The notes below the pieces were generated by a model, which saw only the letters and a list, made by a program, of their open reading frames with translations, was not told the DNA's origin and ran no database searches. This document shows positions 9,518-17,703 of a stretch of 64,000 bases of DNA, piece by piece. Source of the stretch: Pirellulales bacterium (GTDB taxonomy: Bacteria; Planctomycetota; Planctomycetia; Pirellulales; JACPPG01); assembly GCA_036490175.1 (NCBI GenBank), contig DASXEJ010000272.1, positions 60,513-124,512 of the forward strand. Direction: 5' to 3'. Both the position numbers and the translations under genes were made by a program. Position 1 is the stretch's first letter; every line of letters starts with the position of its first letter.

Positions 9518-10246
9518 ATGCTGCATCGATCGATCGTCTTTTGTGTTGCCGTCGGCTTCATTGTCACGCATGCGGGAGTGGCCTACTCCGGCAGCATAAG
9601 CGGGAGCACGATTGAGGTGTCTGGGTTTCCGAACTCGTTCCAAGGAAACGACCAAGTTACTGTCACTTTAAACGGATTCAGCGCCACAGATACCTCGGAC
9701 GTAGACGTGGTTTTGGTCGGGCCAACCGGCGCCGCCTTGGTGCTCCTAGGGGGCGCCGGCGGAAGCACCGGGTTTGCCCCTGCACCATTCAACGTCACGT
9801 TCGACGATACGGCGGCAAGTCAGGTACCTACAGATCTTTCGAGCGCGGGAAGTTTTAAACCGACGCAGTTTGGGCCGATCGGTTCGTTCCCGGCCCCCGG
9901 CCCAGGCCTAGCCTACGACAGCCCGGCCACTTTTGGCACCAGCATCCTTGGTAACCTGAGTGCAGCTGGCGTGTTTACGAATATCAACCTAAACGGACCA
10001 TGGTCCCTTTACGTAATGGACACGGTTTCGAAGGACAGCACTAAGTTAACCAATGGGTGGAGTTTGAATATCGCTCTCACGGCCGACAACTTCTCAAGAT
10101 TCACGAACAGCACTCCGATTATCGTCCCCACCGTTCCCGAGCCGGGCACTCTAGCACTTATCCTCTTTGGCATCGCGAGCATGGCTGGTATTTGGTTGCG
10201 AAGATCCACCGCGGCGACTTACTCCCGTTTCAGCATCGGGAAATAA
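9518..10246 (+). CDS. PEP-CTERM sorted secreted protein
   Basis: A 242-aa exported protein with signal peptide (MLHRSIVFCVAVGFIVTHAG) and a C-terminal PEP-CTERM tag: VPEPGTLALILFG, a hydrophobic segment, then WLRRS. Such tags are processed by an exosortase, which is not in this window. The body (residues ~25-200) is rich in Gly/Thr/Ser and contains VTVTLNGFSATDTSDVDVVLVGPTG, GPWSLYVMDTVSKDS and GWSLNIAL. These resemble a proprotein-convertase P-like beta-sandwich. The ATG at 9518 is chosen because AAGAGGT precedes it at a good distance and it begins the signal peptide. Base composition is less GC-rich than the core genes. The substrate or ligand is unknown. Confidence 0.82.
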   Translation: MLHRSIVFCVAVGFIVTHAGVAYSGSISGSTIEVSGFPNSFQGNDQVTVTLNGFSATDTSDVDVVLVGPTGAALVLLGGAGGSTGFAPAPFNVTFDDTAASQVPTDLSSAGSFKPTQFGPIGSFPAPGPGLAYDSPATFGTSILGNLSAAGVFTNINLNGPWSLYVMDTVSKDSTKLTNGWSLNIALTADNFSRFTNSTPIIVPTVPEPGTLALILFGIASMAGIWLRRSTAATYSRFSIGK

Positions 10247-10851
10247 AAGAAGAGTTTCGTCGTGTGGCGCGTGCGCACTCGTCCTCCCCATTCCGCAGCG
10301 GGTGACCTGCCACGCACGGACCATTGAGCCCGCCCAGCACGACAAGCGTTTCATTTACGCGCACGTTTTCTGACGCGTACCGTTATTCGAAACGCATGGC
10401 GGCGCGTTCAACAGCACCAGTATGACGCGGCACATCGCCATGAGCCGACAATCGCCCCAACGGCATTAGGTGGGCGTGACCGGGGAAGACGAGTCCCGGC
10501 CTTTTGGACGGTTCGTCCTGGGCGCGCAACCCAACGGGCGATTCCGTCTCACGAATTGTCAACCGAAGCAAGCTTATCGGCCCGAGTGTCAAATGGCTCG
10601 CTTCCGACGAGTTCTTGGCACTTTTTTTACAAGATGAGTTTATTGGAATCGGATCGTCGGGCGCAAGCAGTACGCGTGCAAGTCGTACCCGGTCTCCCGG
10701 CAAAGGAACCTTTTTTGGAACATTGTACGGGCAGAGGCGGATTCGATCCTGCGGCCTGGCCACGCACTTTATGTGCAGTGAGACCCCGGAAACACGTTCT
10801 TAGACAAGAACAGCCGTGCGTTCTGATTGGCAGTGTCCCACAATCGACGTT
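10247..10851. other. Gene-free stretch between convergent PEP-CTERM genes
   Basis: 605 bases. Frames at 10383-10763 (minus) and 10504-10803 (plus) are open but show no family motif, no plausible ribosome site and skewed composition. It could be a decayed gene, but I cannot identify it. Confidence 0.4.
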
Positions 10852-11898
10852 CTAGGCGATTTGCTTGCGCGTTCTGCGGCGAACCGCCATTGCCAATCCA
10901 ATCGCTCCGATTCCAAACAGCGCGATTGAAGAGGGCTCCGGGACAATCGTGTTCGTGGCGTAGTTCAGATACGCGTGCGGATCTACGAGAGCATTGCCTC
11001 CCAGCACGTTGTAGGAACTGTTATTCGTCGGACCGCCGGTATCCCCAACGCTCAGGAACGTCCCAAATCCTACGCCATTTGTGTCATAATCACCGGGAAT
11101 TGAAACGTTGCCGCTGGCAACGATTTGGGCCAGTGGAAATGTAAGCGTGCCGCCATTCGATACGAGTAGGTTGCCGAGCACGTGCTCCTGGGCGTACGTC
11201 CAACCGCTCGGGTTGTCAGGCTGAATGCTGGTTGGGTCGATGGCGGTGCTTGTATTCGGGTCAAGATGGTCCAAACCCACGGGACCGAATCGGCCCGTAA
11301 AAATCATCGCCGAGTTGTTCGTGGTGCCGCCCTGAATGCCAGTCGCAATTGTTTGCCAGAGGTAACCGGTCGTGCCTACCGAAGCGCCAGGCCCTTGGGC
11401 GTACACAAGGCCTTGATTGGGGACCGTGGTCACCGTGCCGATCGTATCGGCCGAGCCGTCCGAGGCCGTGCCGTTAATCCCTTGCAATGTCGCGGAGCCG
11501 CTCGAGTACCACCAGCTGTCCTTGTAGAGTTCTGTGGCGGCTGCTCCGCTGGCCGGAAAGCTTGGGCCGCCCGGCCCGCCATTCGTGATGCTGTTCGGGC
11601 TATTCACATCAAGCAGCGACCAGGCGGTTTGAATATCCGGAACGTTGGTCGCACCGGCGGCTTGAGTCGGTCCGGTGCTGCCACTGGCGAAGGTGAGGTT
11701 TTGAACAAGTAGAGTAGCACCGGCACCGGCACCGGCTACGTCCACCGAACTGATCTGGATACCGACGGTGAATACCTTCTCGCCGGGAATTGCTGTCGTG
11801 TTGGTGGCCATCACCACCAGCGAAATAGCCTGGGCCGGAGCAGCCATCGCCAGCGCCGCGACGATGCCGACAAGCGGTAGAAAAATGTCTCGTCTCAT
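10852..11898 (-). CDS. PEP-CTERM sorted secreted protein
   Basis: A 348-aa exported protein with signal peptide (LPLVGIVAALAMAAPAQA) and a clear PEP-CTERM tail: VPEPSSIALFGIGAIG, then MAVRRRTRK. The middle is low-complexity, rich in Gly/Thr/Asn/Ser, beginning with a beta-strand pattern (ISLVVMATNTTAIPGEKVFTVGIQISS) of the kind seen in cohesin-like or surface proteins, but I cannot name a domain. AGAGGAGA lies just before the ATG at 11898, supporting that start. It faces the PEP-CTERM gene at 9518 convergently. A surface or exopolysaccharide-associated role is inferred from the tag only. Confidence 0.8.
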   Translation of the reverse strand: MRRDIFLPLVGIVAALAMAAPAQAISLVVMATNTTAIPGEKVFTVGIQISSVDVAGAGAGATLLVQNLTFASGSTGPTQAAGATNVPDIQTAWSLLDVNSPNSITNGGPGGPSFPASGAAATELYKDSWWYSSGSATLQGINGTASDGSADTIGTVTTVPNQGLVYAQGPGASVGTTGYLWQTIATGIQGGTTNNSAMIFTGRFGPVGLDHLDPNTSTAIDPTSIQPDNPSGWTYAQEHVLGNLLVSNGGTLTFPLAQIVASGNVSIPGDYDTNGVGFGTFLSVGDTGGPTNNSSYNVLGGNALVDPHAYLNYATNTIVPEPSSIALFGIGAIGLAMAVRRRTRKQIA

Positions 11899-12876
11899 TA
11901 GCGTCTCCTCTCAAGAGAGAATGAAGAATGGAATGGGTCCGTCTGCGCGCCAGGGGAATCCTGTCACGACGTCTGGCATGTAAAACGAAAGGAACAAACA
12001 TGCACAATCGTAATCGCCCCTACCCGACAATACCGCCCGCATCGTCGGCGGCGTACCGGATGTGCGATGGCCGACACATGCGCGGCGTGTGGCACAGTTG
12101 GAAAGGAAAAGAGGTGCCGAAAGTGTCCGCGACAAGCGAAACAACAGCCCCGATGCCTCCTTCGCCAGTGATTGGCGCCATTCGATGCGAGCCCGCGAGC
12201 TGTCCGACTCGCGACCGCAACGTGATTGTTGCGAGTCTCGGCGCAGAATGCAAATAAATTCCGCGATTTTTTACTGTTGCCTCGAACACCTTACGAACTG
12301 CTGAAAAAAGTCGCCGACAGTCCAGTCTCATGATCGCTCCACGCTCATTCTTGCTGCGCTTGGCCGGTTCACGTTGATGGCTTGGCGCTCCTGACGCCCG
12401 CTACCATTGTGCGTGTAAGCGGCGCGCCCACACGCCGCGGTCTTTCAGCTGCGCGGCAGTATGTCCCCAGAGGCACGTCAGCGGAGTCCTGTCGGCGGCC
12501 GACGATACTCTCGCATGCATTGCTAGGCAGCCATTTTCCCGACAACTCGACCGAATTGTGGCACTCCTGAAATACGACCGTTTGATGACGCGCTTCGCGA
12601 CGAGGGCACGAGCCAAGGCGGCGTCCGTTAACGTTACCGAGCCGCCGATAACGCAGCACCTTTAGTTGCACGAAGATTGCCCTACGACGGCGACGACTTT
12701 CTTGTCCAGGTCGAGTGATTGCAGAAGAGTGCCCCATGCCCAATGATGATGAAGGGCGGGTGAGCGCTCGTGCTCAATGGGTCGTCGTACTGGTCAAGGG
12801 CGGCGAAACCACGGCGTAGAGAGATCGTTCGCTTTGCGCCACCGCAAGAATCGCAAACCAAGAATAGAAATGAACT
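11899..12876. other. Long gene-poor intergenic region
   Basis: 978 bases with no supportable gene. Open frames at 12020-12331 and 12369-12743 (minus) have no recognisable motif. A small palindrome CTCTTGAGAG lies next to the ribosome site of the minus-strand PEP-CTERM gene. The remainder should include promoters for that gene and the plus-strand hydrolase at 12877. Confidence 0.4.
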
Positions 12877-13581
12877 ATGGCTACGTTCGTTCTAATTCAT
12901 GGTATGTGGCACGGCGCGTGGTGCTGGGAAAAAGTCACACCACTTTTGCACGCAGCTGGGCATGAAGTCCATACCGTCACACTCACGGGCGTTGGCGAGC
13001 GTGCCCATTTGCATTATCCCGACATTGATATGCACACGCACATTCAGGATGTCGTCAGCGTCCTGGAATATGAAGATTTGCATAACGTGATTCTCGTCGG
13101 TCATAGCCTGGCTGGTTTTATGACGCGCGGCGTTGCAGAGCGCGTACCCGAACGCGTCGCGCAGATCATTAGCCTCGATGGACGCATTCCAGAGAGTGGA
13201 GACCCGTTCAAAACCGTGTGGCCGGATATATGGACTGAACTGTGCCAACGCGCCCATGCCAATGGCGATGACGAGTGGTCGTCTCCGGATTCTGAACGGA
13301 CTTTCGGCGTGACCGGCGCCGACCTTAAATGGATGATGTCCAAATTGACCCCGCATCCGCTGAAGACCTGGGAAACGCCATTATCGTTCACCAATCCAGC
13401 GGCCCGTTGCATCCCGCGTGTCTTCATTCACTGTACCGCAGGCATCTCGCCAAAGGACCTAGCCAGCGAACAGAAGGACTGCGTTAAGAAGGGTTGGCAA
13501 TATCGCAAACTGTTGACCGGGCATGACGCCATGATTACTGCACCGAAAGAATTGACCGAGTTACTGCTCGAATTCATCTAG
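12877..13581 (+). CDS. Alpha/beta-hydrolase, esterase-like
   Basis: A 234-aa cytoplasmic alpha/beta-hydrolase of the EstC/salicylate-esterase-like group. The oxyanion region reads FVLIHGMWHGAWCW at residues 4-17, the nucleophile elbow is GHSLAG (Ser ~76), and the catalytic His lies in GHDAM near the C-terminus. The N-terminus starts directly with the first strand, so it is probably not exported. The natural substrate, a small ester or methyl ester, cannot be inferred. The base composition is closer to 50 percent GC than its neighbours, and it lies next to an IS element, so it may be acquired. It is transcribed toward the IS. Confidence 0.85.
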   Translation: MATFVLIHGMWHGAWCWEKVTPLLHAAGHEVHTVTLTGVGERAHLHYPDIDMHTHIQDVVSVLEYEDLHNVILVGHSLAGFMTRGVAERVPERVAQIISLDGRIPESGDPFKTVWPDIWTELCQRAHANGDDEWSSPDSERTFGVTGADLKWMMSKLTPHPLKTWETPLSFTNPAARCIPRVFIHCTAGISPKDLASEQKDCVKKGWQYRKLLTGHDAMITAPKELTELLLEFI

Positions 13582-13827
13582 AGCCCATAAGGCGGTAAAG
13601 ACTTACGTGCGCCTGCAGTCAGCCCTCCCGATTCTTCCGAATGTTGGGCCTTGATGCTTCAACTATGGGCTGCCGCCGGCGGAGATCGAGGTTTGCCGCC
13701 GAGGCGGCCTCCTGGGATCTTCCTGCCAAGTCAACCCTTCGATGGCACTCCCGAAAATGGACCTTTTTTTCGGACGCCTGCTCGCGTCGCCTGAAGCGCT
13801 GAAAACAGCGACATCCGGACGCTCAGG

Positions 13828-13836
13828 ATGGCATGT
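13828..13836 (+). repeat. Target-site duplication, left copy
   Basis: ATGGCATGT flanks the left end of the IS element and is repeated exactly at 15380-15388. Nine bases fits the IS4 family range. Because the outermost bases are A/T, the duplication could also be read as seven bases with a longer inverted repeat. Confidence 0.85.
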
Positions 13837-13854
13837 CGAATGGCACGTAGTTCT
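13837..13854 (+). repeat. IS left inverted repeat
   Basis: CGAATGGCACGTAGTTCT, identical in inverted orientation to 15362-15379. Pairing stops after 18 bases. Confidence 0.9.
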
Positions 13855-13950
13855 TGCGTAACGTGGTGCCGTGAAGTGATATAGATGAAAGAGGCCTCGC
13901 TTGCGTAGATGGAGTTGTCACAAACCCATCCCAGGCAAGGAGGCCTCACA

Positions 13951-15363
13951 ATGTCGTTTTCTACTCATGGACGATTTTCCCAACAAGTGCGTTTTTTGCG
14001 GCGTCAGTTCCTGCAGGACGGCGAACTGCCGTTCACCGATGTGCTGTCTGAAGGAACCGTGGCGCAAGCATTGGCAGCGTTGAGTGTCGTCTGGCTGGAC
14101 CGGATTTATTCACCGCTCGTCACGCTGTGGATTTTCCTCGGCCAAGTGTTGAGCCAGGATCATTCCTGTCGCGCCGCTGTTGCTCGTTTGATCGCTCATC
14201 GCGTTTCCCGAGGACAGCGTCCCTGCTCGGCGGAAACGGGCGCCTACTGCCAGGCCAGGAAACGACTGCCAGAAGAGTTCTTTTCGGAAGTGGCTCGTCA
14301 AACAGGCGGTGCGTTAGAGAACAGCGCCAAGGAGCAGTGGCTTTGGAAACGTCGTCGCGTCCTGGCCTACGACGGCTCGACGGTGTCGATGCCGGATACC
14401 GCGGAAAACCAACGGGCTTATCCGCAACCCCCGCAACAGAAGCCAGGTGTTGGCTTTCCCCTGGCGCGCATCGCGGCATTCTTCTCTCTCTCGTGCGGAG
14501 CCGTGCTTGACTTGGCCATCTGCAGCAATGCGGGCAAGGGGCACAGCGAGTTGGGAATGCTACGCAAGCTGTGGGACCTCTTGCGTCCGGGCGACATCAT
14601 GCTTGCCGACCGCTACATGTGCGCCTGGCACGAAATCTTCCTGCTCCGGCAGCGCGGCATCGACTCTGTCATCCGGCTCCGTGTCCATCGTCATGCCGAC
14701 TTTCGGCGCGGCCGTCGGTTGGGCAAGGGCGATCACATCGGCGAGTGGCCAAGGCCCAGCATCATTCGTTCGATTGACTGGCAGTCCCTGAAGTCTCTTC
14801 CCGAGTTCCTCTCCATCCGAGAGACGCGCGTACGCGTCGAACAGCCCGGATTCCGCTGTCGAGCCATTATCGTCGCCACGACCTTGCTTGACGCGGACGA
14901 GGTTCCCGCGAGCGACCTCGCGGAACTCTACCGCGCTCGGTGGAACGCCGAACTCGACCTGCGGTCGCTCAAGCAAACGATGCAGATGGAAATCTTGCGC
15001 TGCAAGACACCAGAGCTCGTGCGCAAAGAAATCTGGACGCACATTCTGGCTTACAACCTCATCCGCACGATCATCGCTCAAGCGGCCAGCCAGCACGGTG
15101 TCCAGCCGCGTTCGATCAGCTTCAAGGGAACGGTCCAGACCCTGGAGGCGTTTCAACCGCTGATCGCCTTTCAAGGCGAATGCAACTCAGCGCACCGCCA
15201 AAGTCTCTACCAAAAGCTACTCGATGCCATTGCTGCCCACCGCGTTGCCGATCGACCCGATCGCTTCGAACCGCGGCAGAGAAAACGCAGACAAAAGAAA
15301 TATGATCGCATGATGAAACCGAGGCACGAGATCAAACGCGATATCCTGAAAGGACTTCGATAG
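13951..15363 (+). CDS. IS4-family transposase
   Basis: A 470-aa DDE transposase that cuts and pastes its own element. The catalytic aspartates lie in LAYDGSTVSMPDT and IMLADRYMCAW. The Glu sits in the Y-x2-R-W-x2-E region (YRARWNAELDLRSLKQTM), the IS4 signature. All three are present and the frame is uninterrupted. The ATG at 13951 is chosen because AAGGAGG lies eight bases upstream. The frame itself opens at 13909, still inside the IS. The stop codon overlaps the right inverted repeat by two bases. Confidence 0.94.
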   Translation: MSFSTHGRFSQQVRFLRRQFLQDGELPFTDVLSEGTVAQALAALSVVWLDRIYSPLVTLWIFLGQVLSQDHSCRAAVARLIAHRVSRGQRPCSAETGAYCQARKRLPEEFFSEVARQTGGALENSAKEQWLWKRRRVLAYDGSTVSMPDTAENQRAYPQPPQQKPGVGFPLARIAAFFSLSCGAVLDLAICSNAGKGHSELGMLRKLWDLLRPGDIMLADRYMCAWHEIFLLRQRGIDSVIRLRVHRHADFRRGRRLGKGDHIGEWPRPSIIRSIDWQSLKSLPEFLSIRETRVRVEQPGFRCRAIIVATTLLDADEVPASDLAELYRARWNAELDLRSLKQTMQMEILRCKTPELVRKEIWTHILAYNLIRTIIAQAASQHGVQPRSISFKGTVQTLEAFQPLIAFQGECNSAHRQSLYQKLLDAIAAHRVADRPDRFEPRQRKRRQKKYDRMMKPRHEIKRDILKGLR

Positions 15364-15379
15364 AACTACGTGCCATTCG
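15362..15379 (-). repeat. IS right inverted repeat
   Basis: Exact reverse complement of 13837-13854. Its first two bases are the last two of the transposase stop codon. Confidence 0.9.
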
Positions 15380-15388
15380 ATGGCATGT
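15380..15388 (+). repeat. Target-site duplication, right copy
   Basis: ATGGCATGT, identical to 13828-13836. Confidence 0.85.
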
Positions 15389-15512
15389 CCTGGGCGCGGA
15401 TGCAACTAGCTTCAACCGACACCGGTCCGACAATCCCCTGTGATTCCCTGGCTAAATCGGTCGATGTGGACTCTGGCGCGCGAGAGCGTGTCAGTTCCAG
15501 TGAAGCGGTGAA

Positions 15513-17021
15513 CTAGGGAACCGGCTGTGGGTCGGTTCGCCCCCAGGTCGACAAATCGACCGTGCCCGCGACGGTGGTACCCGTTTTTGCCGCCTGCAGA
15601 TCCCACCGCGCCAGTTGCAACTTTCGCGCCGCGAGTTCCGCCTCGGCCTCGGCGATTTCGACGTGGGACTGTATCGGCGATCGTGTTGTGCCCGACACGG
15701 CGCTCGCAGCGTTTGTTTCCTGCGCGGCGCGCAGCTTCTCGACGTGGATTTCTGCGAGCTTGACTTTTCCGATCAAGGACTCGCGATCGGCCAGATTTTC
15801 TCCGCTGGCCGGAGTGCCGACCAGTTTTGCTTCCAGGGCGGGCGCTGAGGTGAATTGTGCCTCGCCAAGAACAAGCACCGCCAGCCCAATCAGCCCCACC
15901 GCGGCCATGCCGCGCGGCGAGTTGCCGCACCGCGCCAATTCGGTGCGCAGCTTGCTGGTAATGCCCGTCAGTCCGAACCGACCAATGGCGATCGCCGCGA
16001 CCAGCCCGAGCGCCAATAGCAGATTGATGTCAGGCGCGTGGGCGATCAGACTCGGGCGCCAATCGTGTACTAGCGAAATCGGCACGGACGCGGTCGGCGC
16101 AGAATTCTGCGCAGCAGCGGGCGAGGGCGCCATCGCGATCTCTCCCGTCGTGCGTGCGGCCGCCTCGCTTGATCGAGCCTGCGCTTGGGCGTCGACCCCC
16201 TTCAAGAGGCCGGCATCCGGCGTCAGACGCCCCGAGACAAGCATCACTAGCGATAAACCGACGACGGCCGCCACACCCACGCCACGCGTGACCAATCCCT
16301 GCGGCAACACGAGCGCGCGACTCTGCGCATTGATCGTCAGCCGTCGCGCGGCCGTCGATCCCAATAGCAAAATCGCCACCGGCACCAACAGCAATAACAA
16401 CCCGAACTGTATGCCCAGCAGCGGCGCCAACAAGCTGCCAATAAACAGCCCGGCGGGCGGAATCGCGAGCATCGCCCCCAGCACGATCAGAGTGCCGCGC
16501 GCCAACACGCGGCGGGCGGCGAACAGCGCCATCCCTCCCAGCACCGTTACCACCACCAACAACAGCGGCTGCACAAATCCTACAAGCATCATGGCAATGG
16601 CTCCCAGGCCCAGTCGAAACAGCGGGTCAGAACGGTGCGCCGGGCGCAACAAAAAAGAAGAAGTCGAAGTGCTCACAATCGGTCGCTGCGCGCTGGCCAC
16701 CGCCAGCGGCCGAAGTGCACCATTCGTGGGCAACTCGACCGATCGCGCAGTGGCGCGTACAAACGCCCACAGTGTGGCCCCCATCCCCAAAACACAGCAC
16801 GCGGCCGCCGAGAGAATCATCGCGCGACGGCCTCCCAGCTCGATCACAGTCGAAGTTATCAACGCAGTAACGAGCAGCGCCACGCCGGCCGCCAACAAGC
16901 CCAAGGCCAGCCACATCGTGGGGCTGAGTCGCCGCAACGAGTTCACCGCCCGCAGCAGCGCATGGCCGACCGCCGCCGGGGCACGGCGCAGCAAATCCCA
17001 GAGCGCTCGGGTGTTCAACAT
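15513..17021 (-). CDS. Multi-pass membrane protein of unknown function
   Basis: About 502 aa. I do not recognise a family. Visible architecture: two membrane segments near residues 40-100, four or five more between ~150 and 270, a Pro/Ala/Ser-rich loop, two further segments around 330-400, and a C-terminal region with a Glu/Ala-rich coiled coil (SHVEIAEAEAELAARKLQLARWDLQAAK) resembling the helical hairpin of efflux adaptor proteins. It is the last gene of a minus-strand set (redoxin, Tat propeller, DUF1622, this), 68 bases after the DUF1622 gene, so it probably serves the same system. The ATG at 17021 is favoured over 17060 because the extension is Arg-rich. Confidence 0.7.
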   Translation of the reverse strand: MLNTRALWDLLRRAPAAVGHALLRAVNSLRRLSPTMWLALGLLAAGVALLVTALITSTVIELGGRRAMILSAAACCVLGMGATLWAFVRATARSVELPTNGALRPLAVASAQRPIVSTSTSSFLLRPAHRSDPLFRLGLGAIAMMLVGFVQPLLLVVVTVLGGMALFAARRVLARGTLIVLGAMLAIPPAGLFIGSLLAPLLGIQFGLLLLLVPVAILLLGSTAARRLTINAQSRALVLPQGLVTRGVGVAAVVGLSLVMLVSGRLTPDAGLLKGVDAQAQARSSEAAARTTGEIAMAPSPAAAQNSAPTASVPISLVHDWRPSLIAHAPDINLLLALGLVAAIAIGRFGLTGITSKLRTELARCGNSPRGMAAVGLIGLAVLVLGEAQFTSAPALEAKLVGTPASGENLADRESLIGKVKLAEIHVEKLRAAQETNAASAVSGTTRSPIQSHVEIAEAEAELAARKLQLARWDLQAAKTGTTVAGTVDLSTWGRTDPQPVP

Positions 17022-17089
17022 ATTAGCTACGATCCGGCGCGCACGACGCGCAGCCGCCAAGGTGCCTCACCAGGTCTCGCGTCCCGGTG

Positions 17090-17623
17090 CTAACGAGGAA
17101 CGCCGGTCGTCGCCGTGGATGTTTGACGCAAAGCGGCGTCGACCAGTGTTTCGGCGCGGGGCAGGCTGGCGACCGGGTCGCCGCTGTCGGCCGCTACGGC
17201 CAATCTGCTGGCGGCTTCCGGTTCACCAGCCGACAAAGCGAACTTTCCCTTTTCCCAGCGCGGGTAGAGACCCACGACCGCGCGGCTGATTACCATTCCA
17301 CCCAGCACGCCCACCTGCTGCAGGTCCGGCGTGACGAGCGTCTTGATCGCCGCGGCTGCGATCATGAACTCCAGCCCCAGCGACAAATAGTGGGCAAACG
17401 GCGGGCGAGCCAATTGTGCATCGGCGGTCGGTGTCTGGCCGCGCGCCAGCGATGTCTCGGTGGCAATTTGCCGCACCACGGCGCCATATGCTCCCCACAG
17501 CATGACGCACACGCCAACCAATCCCACGAGCGGGACCAGGGAATTGATCAAGCCGGTGGTCGAAATGGTTTGGGCGTCCAATGCCTGGGCGAACAGCCCG
17601 CCGAAATGAGTTAGTTGGTGCAT
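17090..17623 (-). CDS. DUF1622-like membrane protein
   Basis: A 177-aa protein with an N-terminal membrane segment (INSLVPLVGLVGVCVMLWGAYGAV) and a second hydrophobic block, FAHYLSLGLEFMIAAAAIKTLVTPDLQQVGVLGGMVISRAVVGLY. That block matches the DUF1622 pattern of small inner-membrane proteins. Typical DUF1622 proteins are shorter. The extra C-terminal ~45 residues are hydrophilic. AAGGA lies eight bases before the ATG at 17623. It sits 80 bases after the Tat-exported propeller gene and 68 before the large membrane protein, so an operon is likely. The molecular role is unknown. Confidence 0.7.
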   Translation of the reverse strand: MHQLTHFGGLFAQALDAQTISTTGLINSLVPLVGLVGVCVMLWGAYGAVVRQIATETSLARGQTPTADAQLARPPFAHYLSLGLEFMIAAAAIKTLVTPDLQQVGVLGGMVISRAVVGLYPRWEKGKFALSAGEPEAASRLAVAADSGDPVASLPRAETLVDAALRQTSTATTGVPR

Positions 17624-17703
17624 GGTGCATTCCTTTGGGGCTCGGTCGCCCCGGCTTGTGTTGAATGACAAACGACGCGTTCACGCCACGGCGGCACGGC
17701 ACA

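Larger units (their letters stand above)
13837..15379 (+). mobile_element. Complete IS4-family insertion sequence (1543 bp)
   Basis: The element is bounded by perfect 18-bp inverted repeats, CGAATGGCACGTAGTTCT on the left and its exact complement at 15362-15379. It is flanked by the identical 9-bp duplication ATGGCATGT. A single intact transposase fills it, and the right repeat begins inside the stop codon. Perfect ends and duplication indicate a recent insertion that may still be mobile. Joining the flanks across the duplication does not restore any obvious gene, so the target appears intergenic. Confidence 0.93.

Noticed and set aside
10383..10763. 126-codon minus-strand open frame between the PEP-CTERM genes
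   Set aside because: No domain, no ribosome site, overlapped by another open frame on the plus strand.
12020..12331. 103-codon minus-strand frame upstream of the esterase
   Set aside because: Arg-rich, no motif and no supporting start signal.
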